Assembly (NCBI GenBank): GCA_003220685.1
Contig: QHTE01000048.1
Location: 1 to 64,000, forward strand
DNA length: 64,000 nucleotides
DNA from: Candidatus Rokuibacteriota bacterium
Lineage (GTDB): Bacteria > Methylomirabilota > Methylomirabilia > Rokubacteriales > CSP1-6
Reading direction: 5' to 3'
Positions 23,590-31,085 of this stretch are shown here, piece by piece. Below the pieces are notes generated by a model, which had not been told where the DNA came from, made no database searches, and saw nothing but the letters and a program-made list of their open reading frames with translations. A program made the position numbers and the translations under genes. The stretch's first letter is position 1. Each line of letters starts with the position of its first letter.

Positions 23590-24543
23590 TTACGGCTTGA
23601 GCACCCGCACGGGCTGGCCGGCGAGCCAGGCCTTCACGTCCTCCAGCGCCTGGCCGTAGAAGATCCGATAGCCCTCCTCGGTGACGTAGCCGAGATGCGG
23701 CGTGATCACCGTGTTGGGCAGGTTGCGCAGGGGATGGTCGAGCGGCAGCGGCTCCTCGTCGTAGACGTCGAGGCCGGCGCCGGCGATCGTGCCCTGACGG
23801 AGCGCGGCCACCAGCGCGGTCTCGTCGACGATCGGACCGCGCGAGGTGTTGATCAGGTAGGCGGTCGGCTTCATCAGGCCGAGCTCGCGCGCGCCGAAGA
23901 GCTTGCGCGTGCGGTCGGAGAGCACGAGGTGAATGCTCACCACGTCCGAGCGCGCCAGCAGCTCGTCCTTGGTCACGAGCGTCGCGCCGATCTCGGACGC
24001 GCGCGCGGCCGTGAGGTTCTGGCTCCACGCGATCACCTGCATCTCGAACGCGAGGCCGATCCTGGCCACGCGCGAGCCCAGCCCGCCGAGCCCGACGACG
24101 CCGAGCGTCTTGCCGTTCAGCCCGAGCCCGCAGCTCACCTGCCAGCGGCCCTCGCGGGTCGCGCGGTCTTCGGCGGGGATGCGGCGGAAGAGCGCGAGGG
24201 TGAGCCCCCACGTCAGCTCGGCCGTCGGGTAGGGCAGCCCCGCGGTGCCGCACACCGTGATCTTGCGCTCGCCGGCCGCGGCCACGTCGATCGACGCGTT
24301 GCGCATGCCCGTCGTCACCAGGAGCTTGAGCCGCGGCAGCCGCTCGAGGAGCGCGCGGGGAAACGGCGTGCGCTCGCGCATCGCGACCACCGCGTCGAAG
24401 TCAGCCAGCCGCTTGGCGACCGCGTCCGGATTGCTCAGATGATCGGCGAAGACGACGACGTCGGTGCCGGCTGGCAGGCTCGCCCAGTCGGCCATGCGAC
24501 GGGCGACGTTCTGATAGTCATCGAGGATCGCGACTCGGGCCAT
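23590..24543 (-). CDS. D-2-hydroxyacid dehydrogenase family protein
   Basis: A 317-residue NAD-dependent D-2-hydroxyacid dehydrogenase. The nucleotide-binding domain has GVVGLGGLGSRVA, the catalytic arginine is in INTSRGPIVDE, the glutamate follows in YDEEPLP, and the histidine is in TPHLGYVTEEG. The N-terminus MARVAILDDYQNVARRMADW is the form typical of a subfamily often found in soil bacteria, with no defined substrate. Length is normal. It is flanked on both sides by gene remnants. Confidence 0.92.
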   Translation of the reverse strand: MARVAILDDYQNVARRMADWASLPAGTDVVVFADHLSNPDAVAKRLADFDAVVAMRERTPFPRALLERLPRLKLLVTTGMRNASIDVAAAGERKITVCGTAGLPYPTAELTWGLTLALFRRIPAEDRATREGRWQVSCGLGLNGKTLGVVGLGGLGSRVARIGLAFEMQVIAWSQNLTAARASEIGATLVTKDELLARSDVVSIHLVLSDRTRKLFGARELGLMKPTAYLINTSRGPIVDETALVAALRQGTIAGAGLDVYDEEPLPLDHPLRNLPNTVITPHLGYVTEEGYRIFYGQALEDVKAWLAGQPVRVLKP

Positions 24544-24618
24544 TTCGAAGCTCCTTGTTGTTGGGTGGGGCCGACCCCCTCAAACTCCCCCGGCAATCAT
24601 TTAAGCCAGCCTGCGTTC

Positions 24619-24738
24619 TCACCGGATGTCGTCGCCCCCGCGCGACGTCGGCTCGTCGCACTGCAGGCCGAAGGTCATGGTGCCGAGGCAGAGCTGAGAG
24701 ACGCGAAGGCCGGTACCGCCGAGACGAACGTGCCGCAT
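24619..24738 (-). pseudogene. N-terminal remnant of an aldo/keto reductase
   Basis: A 39-residue frame starts at ATG 24738 after a good GGGGAGG ribosome site. It reads [19 protein letters not shown], followed by [13 protein letters not shown], the unmistakable first strand and turn of an aldo/keto reductase. It then runs into unrelated codons and stops at 24619. The remaining 270-odd residues are absent. The initiation region is intact, so a short peptide may still be made. This fills most of the 265-bp gap between 24543 and 24809; the rest holds nothing I recognise. Confidence 0.75.
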
Positions 24739-24785
24739 GCCTGCCTCCCCACCGGAATGGACGTCAGCGACGCGCGCTCACGCAC

Positions 24786-24791
24786 TATACT
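24786..24791 (+). promoter_or_regulatory. -10 promoter box of the small membrane protein gene
   Basis: TATACT ends 17 bp before the TTG start at 24809. An AGGAG ribosome site (24798-24802) lies between, so the transcript would have a very short leader. Confidence 0.4.
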
Positions 24792-24808
24792 CCACTCAGG
24801 AGCGAGCC

Positions 24809-25204
24809 TTGAGTGCCACCGTCGAGCCCGATCGATCGCTGGTCACCGTGACCCACGTGATCTACGGCCTCCACGCCGCCAGCCTGATCACGGGGATCGT
24901 CACCGCGGCGTCGATCGTGTTCGCGTTCCTCACGGGCTGGCCGTCGATCATCGCCGTCATCCTGAACTACGTGAAGCGCGGCGAGGCGCGCGGGACGTGG
25001 CTCGAGTCGCACTTCCGCTGGCAGATCCGCACGTTCTGGTGGGGCCTGCTCTGGGTCGCGCTCTGCCTGGGCTTCGTCGTGCTGACGCTCGGCGTCGGCT
25101 TATTGATCGCCTGGCTCCCGCTGATGATCGTCGGGTTCTGGTTCATCTATCGGATCGCGAAGGGCTGGCTCCGGCTGGCCGATCGCCGGCCGATGGACGT
25201 CTGA
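24809..25204 (+). CDS. DUF4870-like small integral membrane protein
   Basis: A 131-residue membrane protein starting at TTG 24809, six bases after AGGAG. Hydrophobic segments lie near residues 12-35 and 70-110. The loop NYVKRGEARGTWLESHFRWQ with a following IRTFWW is typical of the DUF4870/YccF-like group of small membrane proteins. The protein ends IYRIAKGWLRLADRRPMDV. The ATG at 24737, further upstream in frame, lies over the aldo/keto reductase remnant and is not the start. Function unknown. Confidence 0.8.
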   Translation: MSATVEPDRSLVTVTHVIYGLHAASLITGIVTAASIVFAFLTGWPSIIAVILNYVKRGEARGTWLESHFRWQIRTFWWGLLWVALCLGFVVLTLGVGLLIAWLPLMIVGFWFIYRIAKGWLRLADRRPMDV

Positions 25205-25209
25205 GACGG

Positions 25210-25526
25210 ATGGCGTCGAGGGCTCCTCGGCGGTCGGGGCTCACGCCGCTCGACCATCATCACGGCGCCGAGCACCTGGCCGTCTGGCTGCCCGCTCCGC
25301 TCGGAGAGCAAGAGGCGATGATTTCACGGACCCGGAGCGATTCTTCCGGCCGCTCTACGTCGGGCCGCGCGGCTGGGTCGGCGTGCGCCTCGACCGCCGA
25401 CCCAACTGGGCGCAGGTGGCCAGCCTGGTCGGGCGCGCGTTCCGGCAGGTGGCTCCGGCGCGCCTTCTCGAGTCGCCCAGGACGGCGCCGGCGAAATCCC
25501 CCAAGCGCAGCAGGAGGGCTCGGTGA
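25210..25526 (+). pseudogene. Decayed MmcQ/YjbR-family gene (truncated and frameshifted)
   Basis: In one frame from ATG 25210 the sequence reads HHHGAEHLAVWLPAPLGEQE. The next part of the same fold, DDFTDPERFFRPLYVGPRGW and VGVRLDRRPNWAQV, continues in a different frame from about 25317 to the TGA at 25524-25526. Together they are the C-terminal half of an MmcQ/YjbR DNA-binding-like protein. The first 50 or so residues are missing. A small deletion near 25317-25322 explains the frame change. The AGGAGG at 25512-25517, inside its last codons, serves the next gene. Confidence 0.65.
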
Positions 25527-26326
25527 TGCTGACACCGGAGACGATCGAGGCCACCGCGCGCGCCGCGTTCCAGACCTACACGACACGCGCGCGCTATCGC
25601 CCGCTCGACGCCGCGATGCGGGCGGCGCCGCTCGAGGACGCCTATCGCATCCAGGACGCGCTGCATCGCGTGATGGCCGCGGCGGGGCGCGGCGAGATCG
25701 CCGGCTGGAAGATCGCGCTCACGTCCAAGGCGATGCAGCAGATGACCGGCGTCGACCAGCCCGCCGCCGGCGCCGTCTTCTCGAAGCTCGTCCACGCCTC
25801 GCCGGCTCGCGTCGACGTGGCCGCGTACCATCACCTCGGCGTCGAGTTCGAGGTGGCGGTGCGCGTCGCCGACGATCTGCCGGCGAGCGGCGGCCCGTGG
25901 ACTCGCGCGTCGGTGGCCGGCCGGGTCGCCGCGTGCCTCCCCGCCTTCGAGCTGGTCGAGGACGGCGACGCCGACTACAAGACCCTCGACGCCTTCACCC
26001 TGGTCGCGCAGAACACCTGGAACGGCGGCGTGGTGCTCGGTCCGGCGGTCACCGAGTGGCGCCCCGTCGATCTGGAGCGTGCAATCACGCGCTGCTGGGT
26101 CAACGGCCGGCCGGCCGGCCAGGGGAAGACCGGCGACGCGATGGGCCATCCGTTCGACGCGGTGGCGTGGCTGGCCAATCTCCTGAACGGCCGCGGCCGC
26201 ACGCTCCAGCGCGGCATGATCGTGATGACCGGCAGCAGCATCACCACCACTTTTCCGGCGCCGGGCGATCGCGTGCGGTTCGCGATCGACGGCCTCGGCG
26301 AAGTGGCGCTGGAGGCCGCCCGCTAG
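25526..26326 (+). CDS. 2-keto-4-pentenoate hydratase / fumarylacetoacetate hydrolase family protein
   Basis: A 266-residue protein of the MhpD/2-oxopent-4-dienoate hydratase group, which hydrates the dienoic acid from meta-cleavage of aromatic rings. Recognisable parts are AYRIQDALHR, GWKIALTSKAMQQMTGVDQP, the metal-site segment GVEFEVAVRV with its glutamates, AFELVEDG, and TGDAMGHPFDAVAWLANLL near the end. AGGAGG precedes a GTG at 25523 and an ATG at 25526; I use the ATG. No other meta-cleavage genes are beside it. Confidence 0.9.
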   Translation: MLTPETIEATARAAFQTYTTRARYRPLDAAMRAAPLEDAYRIQDALHRVMAAAGRGEIAGWKIALTSKAMQQMTGVDQPAAGAVFSKLVHASPARVDVAAYHHLGVEFEVAVRVADDLPASGGPWTRASVAGRVAACLPAFELVEDGDADYKTLDAFTLVAQNTWNGGVVLGPAVTEWRPVDLERAITRCWVNGRPAGQGKTGDAMGHPFDAVAWLANLLNGRGRTLQRGMIVMTGSSITTTFPAPGDRVRFAIDGLGEVALEAAR

Positions 26327-26379
26327 CGGCGCCCGCGCGCGGGGCCGCGGCCCTGGCCTCCCGCGCGCTCTGGTGAGCG

Positions 26380-27012
26380 TCAGCCCTCCCGCGTTTTCGC
26401 GGCCGGCCCCGGTCCGAAGAGGATCAGCGCGGCGCTGATCGCCTGCAGCATGGCGCACGCCCAGAGCGCCGCGCCATAGGTCCCGAACCGGTCGCGCACC
26501 ACGCCGACGAGCGATGGACCGAAGGCGAACGTGAGCTGGTTGATGCCGACCGCGAGGCCGACGAGCACGCCCCCGAGTGTCGCCCCGTTGAACGCGAGGC
26601 TGACCGCGAGGCCGCGCCGCCTTTGGAACCACGGCGCGAGGATGATGTTGATCGCCGCGCCACTCATCGCGCCCCAGCCCACCGACATCACGAGGAAGAC
26701 CGGATAGAGCTGCCACGGCCGGCCGACGAACCCGAGCGCCGCAAGACCGGCGGCCATGGCGGCGGCGCCTCCCGCCACGACCACCCGCGGCCCGAAACGC
26801 TCGTACACGCCGGCGATGGCCGCGGTCAGGAGCGCGCCGGCGACGTAGTAGAGGGTGACCGGCGCCGAGACCGCCGACGCCGACCACCCGTGGATGTACT
26901 GGAGGGCGGCGACGTACACGGCGATCCCGTAGAAGCCCAGCCCGAAGCTCCCGAGAGCCATCACGAACGTCGCGCCCACGACGTTCCAGCCGTAGAAGTA
27001 TCGCGCGCGCAT
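26380..27012 (-). pseudogene. MFS transporter with large in-frame internal deletion
   Basis: The frame opens as a normal MFS carrier of the oxalate/formate antiporter-like type (YFYGWNVVGATFVMALGSFG; GVYERFGPRVVVAGG; WFQRRRGLAVSLAFNG), then at about residue 150 jumps to INQLTFAFGPSLVGVVRD, which belongs to helices 11-12 of the same family. Only 210 residues remain against the usual 400 or more, so helices 6-10 are missing without loss of frame. Such a protein would have seven to eight helices and is not expected to transport. Start taken at ATG 27012; a GTG at 27021 is alternative. Confidence 0.6.
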
Positions 27013-27101
27013 TGCGCTCACGACGCTATCGGCTGCGCGCGCGTCTGTCTCGCCGTTTTCGGACGTGATCGTCCGGCGGCGGTCCGTGGCGCGATCGTGC
27101 G

Positions 27102-27110
27102 TGCTAGGCT
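27102..27110 (+). promoter_or_regulatory. Putative extended -10 element, leaderless start of the Ada-like gene
   Basis: TG-c-TAGGCT ends 6 bp before the GTG at 27117 and no Shine-Dalgarno lies between, so transcription would start at or next to the start codon. Confidence 0.3.
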
Positions 27111-27116
27111 CAGAGC

Positions 27117-27794
27117 GTGAGGAACGGCGCTCCGCTCGATTCGAAAACCTGTGATCGGGCGCGCATCGCTCGCGATCCGCGCTTCGACGGCGCGTTCTAC
27201 ACCGGCGTGCTGACGACGCGGATCTATTGCCGGCCCACGTGCCCGGTGAAGCCCGCGAAGTCGACGAACGTCGTCTTTTTCCCGACCGCCGCCGCAGCCG
27301 AGCGCGCGGGCTTCCGGCCGTGCCTCAGGTGCCGGCCGGAAGCCGCGCCGGGGACGCCGGCGTGGCGTGGCGCGGCGGCCACGGTGTCGCGCGCGCTCCG
27401 GCTCATCGAGCGCGGGTTCCTCGACGGCGAGGCCCGGGTGGGGGACCTCGCCGACGCGCTCGGCATGACGGCGCGGCATCTGCGCCGGCTGTTCCTGCGC
27501 CACGCCGGCGCGTCGCCGACCGCGGTCGCGACCACGCGGCGCGTGCAGCGCGCGAAGGCCCTCGTCGACGCCACGGCCATGCCGATGTCGGCCGTCGCGT
27601 TCGCCGCCGGGTTCGCGAGCATCCGGCGTTTCAACGCGGCGTTCCGCTCGGTCTATCGCCGGTCGCCGACGGCCGTTCGTCACGCGCGCCTGAGGCGAGT
27701 CGGCCGGCGGACCGAGCCGGCGCGGCCCGTCGCGCCTGCCGTTGCCGAGGCTCGAGCGTCGTGGCAATCTTCCGCCGGGAGGAGCCGACTATGA
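27117..27794 (+). CDS. Ada-type methylation-sensing regulator: zinc domain plus AraC-type HTH
   Basis: 225 residues. The N-terminal Ada zinc domain has all four cysteines at the same positions as E. coli Ada: Cys38 and Cys42 (YCRPTCPVK), Cys69 and Cys72 (CLRCRPE). Cys38 is the methyl-phosphotriester acceptor. Residues 85-190 are an AraC-type double helix-turn-helix (VGDLADALGMTARHLRRLF; MSAVAFAAGFASIRRFNAAF). Homologues with this N-terminus usually continue into an AlkA glycosylase domain of about 280 residues. Here the protein ends in low-complexity sequence, so it is a stand-alone regulator or a truncated Ada-AlkA fusion. Its TGA overlaps the next ATG. Confidence 0.85.
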   Translation: MRNGAPLDSKTCDRARIARDPRFDGAFYTGVLTTRIYCRPTCPVKPAKSTNVVFFPTAAAAERAGFRPCLRCRPEAAPGTPAWRGAAATVSRALRLIERGFLDGEARVGDLADALGMTARHLRRLFLRHAGASPTAVATTRRVQRAKALVDATAMPMSAVAFAAGFASIRRFNAAFRSVYRRSPTAVRHARLRRVGRRTEPARPVAPAVAEARASWQSSAGRSRL

Positions 27795-28420
27795 CGAAGG
27801 GCACGCTGATCGCGGCGATGAACATCGGGCGCGCGGCCGAGGACGAGTTCCAGGACTGGTACGACACCGAGCACCTGCCGGAGCGTCAGCGCGTCCCCGG
27901 CTTCCTGGTGTGCGAGCGCTGGATCGGCGCCGCCGACCGCAAGATCTCGGTCGCCACCTACGACCTCGAGAACGTGAAGGTGCTGGCGAGCCCGGCCTAC
28001 CTGGCCATCGGCGGCTCGAACCTCTCGCCGTGGTCGAAGCGGGTCACCAGCAAGGTCGAGCGCCTCATGCGCTTCGAGGGGGATCAGATCCTTCCGGGCG
28101 ATCAGCTCCCGCCGGCCGGCGCCGACGGCCTGCTCCTGAACGCCATGAACATCGCGCCGGAACACGAAGCCGAGTTCAACGAGTGGTACGACAAGGAGCA
28201 CATCCCGGCGCTGGCCGCCGTGTCCGGCGTCCTCGGCGCCCGCCGCTTCCGCGGCACCGGCAATCGCAAATATGTTGCCCTCTACCACCTGACGACGCCC
28301 GACGTGCACGAGTCGGCCGAGTGGAAGCAGGCCCGTCAGAGCGACTGGACCAGCCGGCTCCAGCCGCATTTCCGCGATCACCTGCGCCTGGTCCTGCGCC
28401 GCTACGTCCGCGGCGCCTAA
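27791..28420 (+). CDS. DUF4286-like dimeric alpha-beta barrel protein, duplicated
   Basis: A 209-residue protein built of two similar halves, each starting with a TLIAAMNI or LLLNAMNI strand and then a conserved acidic-aromatic motif: EDEFQDWYDTEHLPE in the first, EAEFNEWYDKEHIPAL in the second. The WYD-x-EH-P pattern is typical of ferredoxin-like alpha-beta barrel proteins (EthD/DUF4286-like). ATG 27791 overlaps the Ada-like stop in ATGA and has GGAGG upstream. It precedes a dehydrogenase in the same operon and might act on a small metabolite; its function is unknown. Confidence 0.8.
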   Translation: MTKGTLIAAMNIGRAAEDEFQDWYDTEHLPERQRVPGFLVCERWIGAADRKISVATYDLENVKVLASPAYLAIGGSNLSPWSKRVTSKVERLMRFEGDQILPGDQLPPAGADGLLLNAMNIAPEHEAEFNEWYDKEHIPALAAVSGVLGARRFRGTGNRKYVALYHLTTPDVHESAEWKQARQSDWTSRLQPHFRDHLRLVLRRYVRGA

Positions 28421-28431
28421 GGAGGCGAGCC

Positions 28432-29526
28432 ATGATCCTCGAGCGCTTCAAGGTTCCGGCGAAGGACCAGGTAATGGTCTCGGAGGCGGCGCTCCGCCGC
28501 ACCGTGACGCAGATCTTCGAGAAGCTCGGCCTCACGCCCGAGGACGCCGGCGAGGGCGCGGACGTGCTCACGATGACCGACCTCCGCGGCGTCGAGACGC
28601 ACGGCGTGTCGAACATGCTCCGCGCCTACGTTCGCGACTACAAGGCCGGCAAGCTCGACCCGCGCCCGGGCTGGCGGATCGCCCGCGAGTCGCCGGGCAC
28701 GGCGGTGATCGACGCCGAGCGGCGTCTGGGCATCATGGTCGGTCCCAAGGCGATGCGGCTGGCGATCGAGAAGGCCCGGCGCGTCGGCGTCGGCGTGGTG
28801 ACCGTGTTCAACAGCGGCCACTTCGGCGCGATCGGCCACTACGCGATGCAGGCCGCGGAGCAGGGCATGGTCGGCGTCTGTTTCACGGGCGCGGGACTCA
28901 GCGTGGTGCCGACGTTCGCCGCCAGGCCGCTCCTCGGCACGAACCCGATCGCGCTCGCGGCGCCGGCGCGGCACGAGGCGCCGATGCTCTTCGACGCCGC
29001 GACCTCGGCGATCGCCGGCAACAAGATCCGGCTGGCCATTCGCGTGGGCTCGCCGCTCCTGCCGGGCTGGGTCACGGACAAGGAAGGCATTCCGATCATG
29101 GAGGAGAAGCCCGTCTTCGACCGCGACGAGTACCATCAGGCGCCGCTCGGCGGCACGCGCGAGCAGGGCTCGCACAAGGGCTACGGCTTGGCGCTGATGG
29201 CCGAGGTCCTGTCGACGGTGCTCTCGGGCGCCCTGCCCACGATGCTCGCCGCCGGCAGCGGCTCGAAGAACCACTTCGCGGCGTACAACATCGAGGCCTT
29301 CACCGATCCCGAGCTATTCAAGGACACGATGGACGGGATGCTCAAGACCCTGCGCACGGCGACGCCGGCGCCGGGTCAGGAGCGCGTCCTCTATCCCGGG
29401 CTGTCGGAGGCCGAGGAGATCCAGCACCGCCGCGCCCACGGCATCCCGCTCCACAAGGAAGTGATCCAGTGGTTCGGCGTCTGCGCAGGCGAGATGGGCC
29501 TGGAGCCGCTGGCGACGATGCGGTAG
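28432..29526 (+). CDS. Ldh family (malate/L-lactate/sulfolactate-type) NAD(P)-dependent dehydrogenase
   Basis: A 364-residue Ldh2/MDH2-family oxidoreductase, a fold distinct from classical lactate dehydrogenase. Signatures are DLRGVETHGVSNM near residues 45-57 (with the family histidine), VTVFNSGHFGAIGHYAMQA (second catalytic histidine), GTNPIALAAPA, and HKGYGLALMAEVLS. The ATG at 28432 follows AAGGAGG. Substrates in the family range over malate, lactate, ureidoglycolate and sulfolactate and cannot be chosen here. It lies in a short operon with the duplicated DUF4286-like gene, and repeat copy 5 follows directly. Confidence 0.9.
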   Translation: MILERFKVPAKDQVMVSEAALRRTVTQIFEKLGLTPEDAGEGADVLTMTDLRGVETHGVSNMLRAYVRDYKAGKLDPRPGWRIARESPGTAVIDAERRLGIMVGPKAMRLAIEKARRVGVGVVTVFNSGHFGAIGHYAMQAAEQGMVGVCFTGAGLSVVPTFAARPLLGTNPIALAAPARHEAPMLFDAATSAIAGNKIRLAIRVGSPLLPGWVTDKEGIPIMEEKPVFDRDEYHQAPLGGTREQGSHKGYGLALMAEVLSTVLSGALPTMLAAGSGSKNHFAAYNIEAFTDPELFKDTMDGMLKTLRTATPAPGQERVLYPGLSEAEEIQHRRAHGIPLHKEVIQWFGVCAGEMGLEPLATMR

Positions 29527-29581
29527 TGCGCGCGGAAGGCCGGCGGGGCCGGAGCCCCGCCTGGCCAAGGCGCGCCTACGA
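29526..29581 (+). repeat. Palindromic intergenic repeat, copy 5 (diverged)
   Basis: The central stem is GGCGGGGC with GCCCCGCC around CGGA, with the same GCGCGC outer blocks and the CAAGGCGCGCCTA end. It fills the convergent gap between the Ldh-family gene and the ankyrin gene. Central-stem changes are compensated on both sides, which argues that structure is conserved. Confidence 0.75.
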
Positions 29582-29588
29582 GAGAGAC

Positions 29589-30173
29589 TCAGGTCGTCGC
29601 GCCGCGCTGGCGCAGGAGCGCCGCGATCTCGGGCTGGCCGCAGAACTCGGCGCAGCCCAGGACCGTCGACTGATACTTGTCGTCCCGGATGTCGGGATCC
29701 GCTCCGGCGTCCAGCAAGATCCGCGTGAGCTCGATCGCACCGCCCTCCGCCGTGACGCGGAGCGCGGTCTGATTGCAGTCCCAGAGCACGCGCTTGGTGT
29801 TCACGTCGACGCCCCGCTCGATGAGCCATTTCACGCCGTCGACGTCTCGCTGCGCGACCAGGAGATGGAGGGCGACGGTATCGCGCCCGTCCGCGCCGAT
29901 CCGCCGCGGGTCCTCGGCGAGGATACGCTCGGCGAGGCCGTAGCGTCGTAGCGTCAGCGCGGCGAGCAGGTCGAAGGTGGCCCCGGTGGCCTGCAGGCGC
30001 TCGAGCACATCTGGGCCGGCGCTCGAAGCGGCGGCGACGGTCAGCGCCGTCCGGCCCACGTCGTCGGTCGCGCGCGCGTCCGCGCCCAGCTCGAGCAGCA
30101 GGCGGACCATCGCCGGGCGATTCATCGCCGCGGCGTGGTGTGGCGGCGCGCGGCCGAGCTCGTTGCGGCTCAT
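29589..30173 (-). CDS. Ankyrin repeat protein
   Basis: A 194-residue cytosolic protein of about five ankyrin repeats: ELGRAPPHHAAAMNRPAMV, DVGRTALTVAAAS, DGRDTVALHLLVAQRDVDG, the NQTALRVTAEGGAIELTRIL repeat and a final STVLGCAEFCGQPEIAALL. The ATG at 30173 drops directly into the middle of a repeat (MSRNELGR), so the protein either starts abruptly or has lost earlier repeats. Binding partner unknown. It is divergent from the solute-binding-like gene at 30287. Confidence 0.8.
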   Translation of the reverse strand: MSRNELGRAPPHHAAAMNRPAMVRLLLELGADARATDDVGRTALTVAAASSAGPDVLERLQATGATFDLLAALTLRRYGLAERILAEDPRRIGADGRDTVALHLLVAQRDVDGVKWLIERGVDVNTKRVLWDCNQTALRVTAEGGAIELTRILLDAGADPDIRDDKYQSTVLGCAEFCGQPEIAALLRQRGATT

Positions 30174-30267
30174 GCGGGCCGACAAGAGCGACGGTGCGCT
30201 CCGGTCATGACGATCCCGCGCCGGCGCGGCGCCGCTTCGCGCTCGCCATGGCTTCCGGCGTGTGGTT

Positions 30268-30280
30268 CGTGCTAACGTCT
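30268..30280 (+). promoter_or_regulatory. Putative extended -10 element, leaderless start of the solute-binding-like gene
   Basis: TCGTGCTAACGTC is identical to the 13-mer at 4051-4063. The hexamer TAACGT ends 9 bp before ATG 30287, leaving no room for a Shine-Dalgarno. Confidence 0.35.
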
Positions 30281-30286
30281 GGCGCC

Positions 30287-31033
30287 ATGGCCACCGAGAT
30301 CACACCAGCCATTCGATCCGAGCTGGCACCTTCCGGAAAGCTGAGAGTCGGACTCAACCACGGCAATTTCCTGCTGGTCACGCCGGGGTCGTCGGCAAGC
30401 GATCCCCGCGGCGTCGCGCCCGACGTGGCCCGCGAGCTCGGCCGCCGGGTCGGGGTGCCCGTCGAGTTCGTCAAGTTCGAGACGGCGGGCAAGCTGGGCG
30501 ACGGGGTGAAGACCGGCGCGTGGGACGTGGCGTTCCTCGGCGCCGAGCCCCAGCGCGCCGCCGAGATCGCGTTCACCGCCGCCTATCTCGAGATCCCCTC
30601 GACGTACCTGGTCCCCGCGGGGTCGTCGATTCGTTCCGTCGCCGAGGTCGACCGTGAGGGCGTGCGGATCGTCGTGGCCGAGCAGAGCGCCTACGGCCTC
30701 TACCTGGCCCGGACGATCAAGCACGCGAAGCTCGTGACCACGCAGGGCCTCGATTCCTCGTTCGACGTGTTCGTCGCCCAGAAGCTCGAGGCCCTGGCCG
30801 GGCTCAAGCCGAGGCTCCTGACCGACGTCCAGAAACTCCCGGGCGCCCGGATCCTCGACGGACAGTTCACAGCGGTCCAGCAGGCGATCGGCACTCCGAA
30901 GAAGCGCGAGGCTTCCGCGAGGTTCCTGCGCGCGTTCGTCGAGGACGTGAAAGCCTCCGGCCTGGTGGCCGAGGCGATTTCCCGGAACGGCGCCCAGGGT
31001 GTCTCGGTCGCTCCGCCCGCGCCGGCCCAGTAA
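30287..31033 (+). CDS. Transporter substrate-binding domain protein (SBP_bac_3-like), possibly cytosolic
   Basis: 248 residues of the amino-acid-binding SBP_bac_3 fold: SGKLRVGLNHGNF at the N-terminus, GVAPDVARELGRRVGVPVEF, GAWDVAFLGAEPQRA and EIAFTAAYLEIPSTYLV. From ATG 30287 there is no signal peptide, as in a known cytosolic-looking subgroup. An upstream in-frame extension from GTG 30194 would give a basic RRR segment and a hydrophobic stretch that could be a signal peptide, so the start is not settled. I prefer 30287 because an extended -10 element ends 9 bp before it. No permease genes are adjacent. Confidence 0.8.
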   Translation: MATEITPAIRSELAPSGKLRVGLNHGNFLLVTPGSSASDPRGVAPDVARELGRRVGVPVEFVKFETAGKLGDGVKTGAWDVAFLGAEPQRAAEIAFTAAYLEIPSTYLVPAGSSIRSVAEVDREGVRIVVAEQSAYGLYLARTIKHAKLVTTQGLDSSFDVFVAQKLEALAGLKPRLLTDVQKLPGARILDGQFTAVQQAIGTPKKREASARFLRAFVEDVKASGLVAEAISRNGAQGVSVAPPAPAQ

Positions 31034-31072
31034 TACGCGACCTCCGGCCCGGGCAGGGGGATGCGGTTGGGG

Positions 31073-31078
31073 TATCAT
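31073..31078 (+). promoter_or_regulatory. Putative -10 box of the RND efflux operon
   Basis: TATCAT ends 7 bp before ATG 31086, with no Shine-Dalgarno between, so a leaderless transcript is likely. Confidence 0.35.
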
Positions 31079-31085
31079 CGACCGC

